A stretch of 11,130 bases of DNA from RGIG1995 sp045658315 (GTDB lineage Bacteria; Bacillota; Clostridia; Oscillospirales; CAG-272): contig JAZOUV010000067.1 in NCBI GenBank assembly GCA_045658315.1, positions 1-11,130 on the forward strand, in the 5' to 3' direction. The first letter of the stretch is position 1; each line of letters begins with the position of its first letter. The notes under the pieces are model-generated. The model did no database searches. It was not told the origin of the DNA and saw only the letters and a program-made list of their open reading frames with translations. Below, one piece after another: positions 6,178-11,130 of this stretch. A program made the translations under genes and the position numbers.

Positions 6178-7325
6178 AACTTATAATCCTTTTTAACAGC
6201 ATTCTTTATAAAGTTTTCAAAGTCATGCGTTTTATATTTCCAATCCCATTTTTTTATTGATTCCATATTTTCCGTAGAACACTTTTTCATAACATTGTCG
6301 TTATCTAGCATCTTTTTGATAGCTTCTGCTAAACATTCTGAACTTCGTTCTTTTAAAATGAACTGTTGCTGTATCGGACCAAATACATCTTTAACAATTC
6401 CAACATTTGTCGATATTACTGGAATTCCGCAAGCCATTGCTTCTAATACTGGATTAGGAGTTCCCTCATTAAGAGATGCACATATATATATATCAATCTT
6501 TTCATAATAATTTACCATTTCGTTTATAGGAATATGCTTATCAATTTTATCACTTGTGAGAAGTTCAATATCATATCCCTGTTTTTTTAATATATCTACA
6601 GCAGGTTTGATAATAGTGTTTATCCCCTTATGGTCAATTCCTTTATTCCATTGGCTATTACCGACCCATCCGATTTTAATTGTGTGCTTCTCACCAATTC
6701 TATCAATGTTCTTAGGGTAAAACAACTCCAAATCAACACCGTCTGTAATCACAGTAGAGGGCTTATATTTAATATCCAAATCATTATATATATCCCACAA
6801 AATATTTGAAGAAACATAATACATTGGAACTTCAGAACACAAATATTGAGTAAAATCAAAATCCGAATCTAAAAACAAATGATCGTAGACACAAGTAGTA
6901 ATGATTTTCCCTTTTATAAAAGTCTCATAAAAATTATCGAAAGTATCTCCATATTTCTCAACTTCCTCTTTTAAAGCTGGATTTTTAATGCTAAGAGGTA
7001 CCCCTCGGCAGAAAAAATGTACAATTTTATACTCTTTCAGCATTATCCACATCAACCTAAAATTAGAGTCAATAAGTGACATAGGAAGTATAAAAACATC
7101 ATAATCAGATAAATGCTTTTTAAAATTATTCGCAATATTTGCAAATGCCCAATTATCCACATCAACAACTAATCCTATTTTGGTTTTTGAGGGCTTGGCA
7201 AAAAAATCTTTTAGGCTTTCTTTAAATGTTTTCTTACAGTTAGTTTTTATTTGAAGACTTTTCAAATAACGATTTTCACATTCTAAAGACAAGTTTTTAA
7301 ACTCTAATTTTTCGATTTCAGTCAT
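6174..7325 (-). CDS. GT4 family glycosyltransferase
   Basis: This 383-residue GT-B glycosyltransferase probably transfers a nucleotide-activated sugar with retention of configuration to the growing glycan. Its C-terminal half is typical: DGVDLELF (195-202), IGWVGNSQWNKGID (218-231) and LNEGTPNPVLEAMACGIPV (285-303). The EX7E pair is intact at E287 and E295. The first 40 residues are highly charged and rich in K, E and L, a likely helical or short coiled-coil extension before the first Rossmann strand (KIGLVVDVD, 49-57), which is unusual for a minimal GT4. A very strong GAGGTGA site precedes the ATG and contains the stop codon of the upstream gene. The end overlaps the next gene by 4 nt. The DNA is markedly AT-rich. 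Sugar specificity cannot be told. Confidence 0.87.
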   Translation of the reverse strand: MTEIEKLEFKNLSLECENRYLKSLQIKTNCKKTFKESLKDFFAKPSKTKIGLVVDVDNWAFANIANNFKKHLSDYDVFILPMSLIDSNFRLMWIMLKEYKIVHFFCRGVPLSIKNPALKEEVEKYGDTFDNFYETFIKGKIITTCVYDHLFLDSDFDFTQYLCSEVPMYYVSSNILWDIYNDLDIKYKPSTVITDGVDLELFYPKNIDRIGEKHTIKIGWVGNSQWNKGIDHKGINTIIKPAVDILKKQGYDIELLTSDKIDKHIPINEMVNYYEKIDIYICASLNEGTPNPVLEAMACGIPVISTNVGIVKDVFGPIQQQFILKERSSECLAEAIKKMLDNDNVMKKCSTENMESIKKWDWKYKTHDFENFIKNAVKKDYKL

Positions 7326-7329
7326 TATA

Positions 7330-7336
7330 TCACCTC
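7330..7336 (-). promoter_or_regulatory. Strong ribosome binding site embedded in the upstream stop codon
   Basis: On the minus strand GAGGTGA (7336 to 7330) is a strong Shine-Dalgarno for the ATG at 7325. Its last three bases are the TGA stop of the preceding glycosyltransferase gene. Ribosomes finishing that gene stop on the initiation site of the next, a classic coupling arrangement. Confidence 0.8.
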
Positions 7337-9861
7337 TTCCAAAAAGCTTTTATATTCTGAAACCACATAAAATATCCTTTTGTAATTCTAAATAATTTTA
7401 CCTTCCTTCCCTTTATTTCGCAATGATTGTAGAAATAAGGATAGTTTTTAAGAATAGCATCAAAATCACAAAACGCCTTGCGTGATTTAACAAGATCAAA
7501 TATAAGTTGATAATGAGTTCTTATCATTTTTTTAATTATATTCTTCTCTATCAACTCTTTTTTATTATCTGAAAGTCTATCGTAATTTTCACTGTAAATC
7601 TTCAATAAACTTCCAACCATCTGTCTATGCATATGATAATTTCTTTTTAATGCTTCCGCAGATATAGACTGACCAGCTCTGCCAATCAAATAATTATAGA
7701 TGTTTAAGTCATAATATTTTATACTATGACAATTAATATAAATATTTAGATTCCACTCCATATCATCATAGAACATCTTTTCTGTGGTTACAAACGGTCT
7801 GCGTTTAATCATTTCTGTTTTGTATGTTGAGGTTGAAAGAAGAGGTCCCCAAACATTAAATCCATATCCCTCATAACACAAATCGTCAAAATTATATTCT
7901 ATACCTTCTACTAACATTCTATAATGCTTTTGAGGAGTATTTCTATTTTCATATGGAACATCTTCACAAAAATTGTTTAATACAATATCGCATTCTTCAT
8001 TCTGTAACAAAGAAATCAACTTTTCAAATTCTCTTGAATTTACAGTGTCATCACCGTCAATTATCTTTATATATTTTCCTCTTGCAATAGAAACACCTCG
8101 ATTGAGAACTGAGCCATGTCCGCCGTTTTCTTTGTCAATTACTTTAATTATATTTCCAGTTTTATCAAACACTTGAGCTATATTCTTTGATATCTCCAAT
8201 GTATCATCTTTGCTACCATCATTTATAATAAGTATTTCAATCTTGTCAACATTCTTTTGATTAATCAAAGACCATACTGTATGTCTAATATATTTGGACA
8301 CATTGTATGCCGGAATAATAATACTCAAAATCGGATCTGAACCCTCACAAATAACAGGCTTCAACAACTTTTTTTCGCTGTCAGCTTCAAACATTGCCAA
8401 CTCTTTCTTTATTGTATTATTATATCCGTATATATCATAAATTTTCTCGGACATACTCTTACTTATTGATAAAAATTCATCGGAATTATAGTAAAGACGT
8501 TCAATAACATCTGCATACTCTTTATAACATTCTTGATTACAAAGAGTATTATGTTTTGAATCAAATTCTTGCAAGATTCCAGGATTTAATGTGCTTACAA
8601 CAACACAACCGGAACTCGCAGCTTCACAAGAGGATACAGCTTGTGAATCATATCTAGTAGCAAAAAGTGCTATCCCATGATTTCTATGCATTTCAGCTAT
8701 TTCATCACTTGTCAAAAATTTCTTATGTATTTTTACATTCGGAAATTTTTTCACAGGAGCCAACAAAACATCATGCATTTCTCCATCACCGTAAATATTA
8801 AATTCCAAGTCATTAAAACACGCTCTTCTGCTCAACTCCAAAATAGCACGAACATCCAAATCTATGGAATAACTATTTACATCGTGGAATTTTCTTAGAA
8901 TAAATATTTTTTTTCTAAGTTCCGGATCTTTTTGCATATACTTAAACTTATCGGTATCAATAAAACACGGAATTATATCGTAATTATTATATTTAATTCC
9001 AACAAGCTCCTCACTATGCTTCTTTGTCCATTCGGTAACAAAAACCCACTTAACATTTGGCATGTTATTGTATTTTTTTATTACTTCATCTTTTTCATCA
9101 AACAAATCATAAAGATACTCTGTAAGTTTTACTGTAGGCTCAAAATATGGGCAACACATTTTTGACCAATCTCTGTAAAGAGTTTCCGCACCATGCAAAT
9201 AAAAATACAAACGCGTATCGTGCAAGTCTAAGTTATCAATAACTTTTGCAAATTTTTCGTTAAAAAAGTGTATTAATATTTTTTCATATTTTTTAGAATA
9301 CAGTAACTCTCTTAAATCACCATAGCCTAATCGAACAACCTTAACTCCTTGGTACGTGTATATTGTAACTTCGGAATAATCTCCTACCCATACAGCATCG
9401 GTAGATAAACCTTCTTTTTGATATGCCAAAGCTCTAGTATGTACAAAACCGCACAAATACCTATCAGATTCCGTTGGATATCCCGGACTAACCAATAAAG
9501 TATTGCTTTGTGACCATTCACCAATAAAACCAACTTCAGTATTTTCTACAGTCAATTCAATAAGCTCACACAATTGTTGAGGATCAACCTTAATCATCAA
9601 ATAGCCAATAAAATCCTTAGCAAAGTTAACATACACATCCGTATTTGATTCAAAGTTATATACTATTTTCATCCCCCGGCTAACTAAACATAGCTTGAAT
9701 TTATCTGTTGAATTAAAAGACTTGGTACTTATATGCACCATACCATTTTTAATTTTTACCGTTTTTAAATCAAAAAAATATGCATATGAATCAGTATTGT
9801 TTATCAATTTTTTCCCTTTACATATTTTAGTTATATATATTTTTTTACCTTTAATAGTCAT
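7330..9861 (-). CDS. Two-module glycosyltransferase (GT4 plus GT2) with N-terminal extra domain
   Basis: This 843-residue protein appears to carry two catalytic units. Residues 1 to about 125 form an unrecognised, probably beta-rich domain. A GT-B (GT4) module follows, from about 135 to 490: FVHTRA (139-144), IYGDGEM (366-372) and the donor site RYDSQAVSSCEAASSG (403-418), where E413 is the second EX7E residue and D405 replaces the first. A GT-A (GT2) module begins at 512 with LSIIIPAYN and has DGSKDD (548-553), the DxD-type DGDD (602-605) and YDDMEW (698-703) as the likely catalytic-base region. The last 120 residues are helical and basic and may form a membrane-facing tail. Two successive sugar transfers, or a polymerase making a two-sugar repeat, are plausible but unproven. 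I chose the ATG at 9861 because AGGAAGAG lies 8 nt upstream. The GTG at 9870 would sit inside that site. The start overlaps the preceding gene by 11 nt. Confidence 0.85.
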   Translation of the reverse strand: MTIKGKKIYITKICKGKKLINNTDSYAYFFDLKTVKIKNGMVHISTKSFNSTDKFKLCLVSRGMKIVYNFESNTDVYVNFAKDFIGYLMIKVDPQQLCELIELTVENTEVGFIGEWSQSNTLLVSPGYPTESDRYLCGFVHTRALAYQKEGLSTDAVWVGDYSEVTIYTYQGVKVVRLGYGDLRELLYSKKYEKILIHFFNEKFAKVIDNLDLHDTRLYFYLHGAETLYRDWSKMCCPYFEPTVKLTEYLYDLFDEKDEVIKKYNNMPNVKWVFVTEWTKKHSEELVGIKYNNYDIIPCFIDTDKFKYMQKDPELRKKIFILRKFHDVNSYSIDLDVRAILELSRRACFNDLEFNIYGDGEMHDVLLAPVKKFPNVKIHKKFLTSDEIAEMHRNHGIALFATRYDSQAVSSCEAASSGCVVVSTLNPGILQEFDSKHNTLCNQECYKEYADVIERLYYNSDEFLSISKSMSEKIYDIYGYNNTIKKELAMFEADSEKKLLKPVICEGSDPILSIIIPAYNVSKYIRHTVWSLINQKNVDKIEILIINDGSKDDTLEISKNIAQVFDKTGNIIKVIDKENGGHGSVLNRGVSIARGKYIKIIDGDDTVNSREFEKLISLLQNEECDIVLNNFCEDVPYENRNTPQKHYRMLVEGIEYNFDDLCYEGYGFNVWGPLLSTSTYKTEMIKRRPFVTTEKMFYDDMEWNLNIYINCHSIKYYDLNIYNYLIGRAGQSISAEALKRNYHMHRQMVGSLLKIYSENYDRLSDNKKELIEKNIIKKMIRTHYQLIFDLVKSRKAFCDFDAILKNYPYFYNHCEIKGRKVKLFRITKGYFMWFQNIKAFWKR

Positions 9862-10963
9862 TTTTGCCACTCTTCCTATTTATAAATTCTATAATTCTTC
9901 TTAATCGATTACCATTAACAAACTCAAAATCAATGTTATATTTTATTTCTTTTTTATTCAATTTTAAAATAGCTTTTGAAATATCTTTTGGATTTTGTTG
10001 TGTAATAGTAAAATACTTTTTAACATCTATATAGTCGTCACTAACCGGAACAGTAGTAATAAATTTTTTGTTTAATACCAATGCTTCAGTATAAACTATT
10101 GGATAACCTTCATATTTGGATGTCAATATCATACCATCACACATTTTTATGTATGGATATGGGTTCTCCTTTTCGCCAAGTAAATATATGCCTTTTATTT
10201 TCCGTTCTTTTATTTGTTTTTTTATGTTTTCTTGGTATGGTCCACTACCAAGTATATACAATCTAAGTTGTGAATTTTCGCAATATGCTTTTTCAAAACT
10301 CTCCAAAAGCAAATCAATATTTTTTGAAGTATTATCCAATCTACCGACAAAAAGCAAGTTTATATTTTTGTCACAAAAACGTTCTTCAACCTTTTTTTCG
10401 CTTTCACTAAGTATGTTTTTTAAATCTATTAAATTACTTATAACACAAAATTTATTTAAAAGCTCAGGATAAATATTCTTTAAATTCACTTCTGACTCTT
10501 TTGACACAAAAATAATATGCTTTAATTTTTTTATTCCTTGCATATCAAAAAAGCTTTTTATCTTTGCCACATCACCACTAAAATAATTGTAATAATCTGA
10601 ATGAACATACAACGCAGAATTATCCGAAGCAATCTCTGCAAGTCTACTACATATAGTTGAATAAGTAGCATAGTTACATGAAAAACTATATCTATTATAA
10701 TTCTTCACAAACCAAAGCAAACGGTGAACATAATTCGATAACTTGCGAAAAAACACATTCTTAATACCACTTAACCGATATTCTTTTACTATTATGTTTT
10801 TATTTAGTTCACTTAAAAGAGAGCCTTCTTTTCTTTCAAGAACTAAAGTTATAATATAGCAATCCAAATTAGACAGGCGGTTCAACAACAAAACTAAAGC
10901 TTTTTCCATTCCGCCTATTCTCAGATCACGACTAAAAAAAATGATTCTTTTTTTTGTCATCAT
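9851..10963 (-). CDS. GT4 family glycosyltransferase
   Basis: This 370-residue retaining GT-B glycosyltransferase resembles the poly-glycerol/ribitol-phosphate glucosylating and capsular GT4 enzymes. The acceptor-side glycine loop is RIGGMEKAL (15-23). The donor side has FVGRLDNTSKNIDLL (205-219) with R208 and K214 as the probable diphosphate-binding pair, ILGSGPY (228-234), and SKYEGYPIVYTEAL (282-295) with an intact EX7E pair, E285 and E293. Two ATGs stand in tandem (10963 and 10960), and only a weak GGGA lies upstream, so either may be used. The gene follows the ABC ATPase stop after a single base, so coupled re-initiation is likely. It is among the most AT-rich stretches of the window, with many lysine, asparagine and isoleucine codons, which suggests horizontal acquisition of this part of the locus. 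Sugar and acceptor cannot be told. Confidence 0.86.
   Translation of the reverse strand: MMTKKRIIFFSRDLRIGGMEKALVLLLNRLSNLDCYIITLVLERKEGSLLSELNKNIIVKEYRLSGIKNVFFRKLSNYVHRLLWFVKNYNRYSFSCNYATYSTICSRLAEIASDNSALYVHSDYYNYFSGDVAKIKSFFDMQGIKKLKHIIFVSKESEVNLKNIYPELLNKFCVISNLIDLKNILSESEKKVEERFCDKNINLLFVGRLDNTSKNIDLLLESFEKAYCENSQLRLYILGSGPYQENIKKQIKERKIKGIYLLGEKENPYPYIKMCDGMILTSKYEGYPIVYTEALVLNKKFITTVPVSDDYIDVKKYFTITQQNPKDISKAILKLNKKEIKYNIDFEFVNGNRLRRIIEFINRKSGKNDY
9870..9877 (-). promoter_or_regulatory. Ribosome binding site that fixes the start at 9861
   Basis: AGGAAGAG (9877 to 9870, minus strand) lies 8 nt before the ATG at 9861 and overlaps the alternative GTG at 9870. The site lies inside the 3' end of the preceding glycosyltransferase gene. 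Confidence 0.7.
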
Positions 10964-10964
10964 A

Positions 10965-11130
10965 CTATCCCATCATAATTCGCATGTATTCATCACACAC
11001 TTCTTTTCCACCAATCATCTTTACATGACCGTGATCAAGCCACACAACAGTATCGCACATTTTCTTTACCTGCTCTAGCGAGTGAGAAACAAACAGCACT
11101 GTTGTACCGCCGTTTATCATAGAAAGCATT
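10965..11130 (-). CDS. Polysaccharide ABC transporter ATP-binding protein, C-terminal part (Wzt/TagH type)
   Basis: Only the last 54 residues are in the window; the gene continues past the right edge. The fragment contains TVLFVSHSLEQVKKMCD (9-25 from the first whole codon), the H-loop region of ABC ATPases with the switch histidine, followed by a VVWLDHGHVKMIG strand-turn segment (27-39). This pattern is typical of ATPases that export O-antigens, rhamnans and teichoic acids. The protein stops 15 residues later at TAG (10965-10967), so it is the short form without the C-terminal carbohydrate-binding domain of E. coli O8/O9-type Wzt. The P-loop, signature and Walker B motifs lie outside the window. 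It couples ATP hydrolysis to glycan export with a permease presumably encoded just beyond the edge. The next gene begins after one base. Confidence 0.86.
   Translation of the reverse strand, partial: MLSMINGGTTVLFVSHSLEQVKKMCDTVVWLDHGHVKMIGGKEVCDEYMRIMMG

Noticed and set aside
2490..11130. CRISPR, phage-defence or biosynthetic gene cluster
   Set aside because: All genes read as glycan-synthesis and export proteins. No direct-repeat array, nuclease, phage gene or PKS/NRPS domain is present.

Overview
The window suggests a low-GC Gram-positive bacterium of the Clostridia. This rests on AT-rich DNA, strong AG-rich Shine-Dalgarno sites, a TTGACA/TATTAT promoter, a clostridial-type K+-dependent membrane pyrophosphatase, and an ABC-transporter-linked surface-glycan locus. 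I cannot name genus or species from the sequence alone.

Layout. Bases 1-113 are an AT-rich leader; I see nothing in 1-65, and a housekeeping-type promoter lies at 66-94. Bases 126-2228 (+) encode hppA, an ion-pumping membrane pyrophosphatase, apparently transcribed alone. Bases 2229-2489 are the convergent junction. They hold a compact inverted-repeat/hairpin element (2274-2346, a candidate structured RNA or palindromic repeat), a plus-strand terminator (2364-2394) and a longer terminator-like hairpin that can serve both strands (2403-2446). From the right edge down to 2490 everything lies on the minus strand in one tightly packed operon. In transcription order it encodes: the C-terminal 54 residues of a Wzt/TagH-type ABC ATPase (10965 to edge); a GT4 glycosyltransferase (9851-10963); an 843-residue protein with an N-terminal extra domain, a GT4 module and a GT2 module (7330-9861); another GT4 enzyme (6174-7325); a UDP-galactopyranose-mutase-like flavoprotein (4903-6177); a non-hydrolysing UDP-GlcNAc 2-epimerase, WecB (3782-4891); and a TuaH-like GT4 enzyme (2490-3758). 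Junctions are overlaps of 11, 4 and 1 nt or gaps of 1-23 nt (the 1-nt overlap depends on the wecB start), so translational coupling is likely. The operon promoter and the transporter permease must lie beyond the right edge.

How the genes fit together. WecB makes UDP-ManNAc. The flavoprotein probably rearranges or oxidises another nucleotide sugar (UDP-galactofuranose is one hypothesis). Four proteins with five glycosyltransferase modules build a heteropolymer on the cytoplasmic face, and the ABC transporter exports it. This is the logic of an ABC-dependent teichoic-acid-like, capsular or rhamnan-type wall polysaccharide. The glycan itself cannot be deduced. hppA is a separate unit. It would use the pyrophosphate released by biosynthesis to pump cations, but nothing in the sequence ties it to the glycan locus beyond being next to it.

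The most interesting non-coding signal is the folded element after hppA. The most interesting coding signals are the three-part glycosyltransferase and the divergent mutase-like flavoprotein. I found no CRISPR array, tRNA, rRNA, insertion sequence or defence system.
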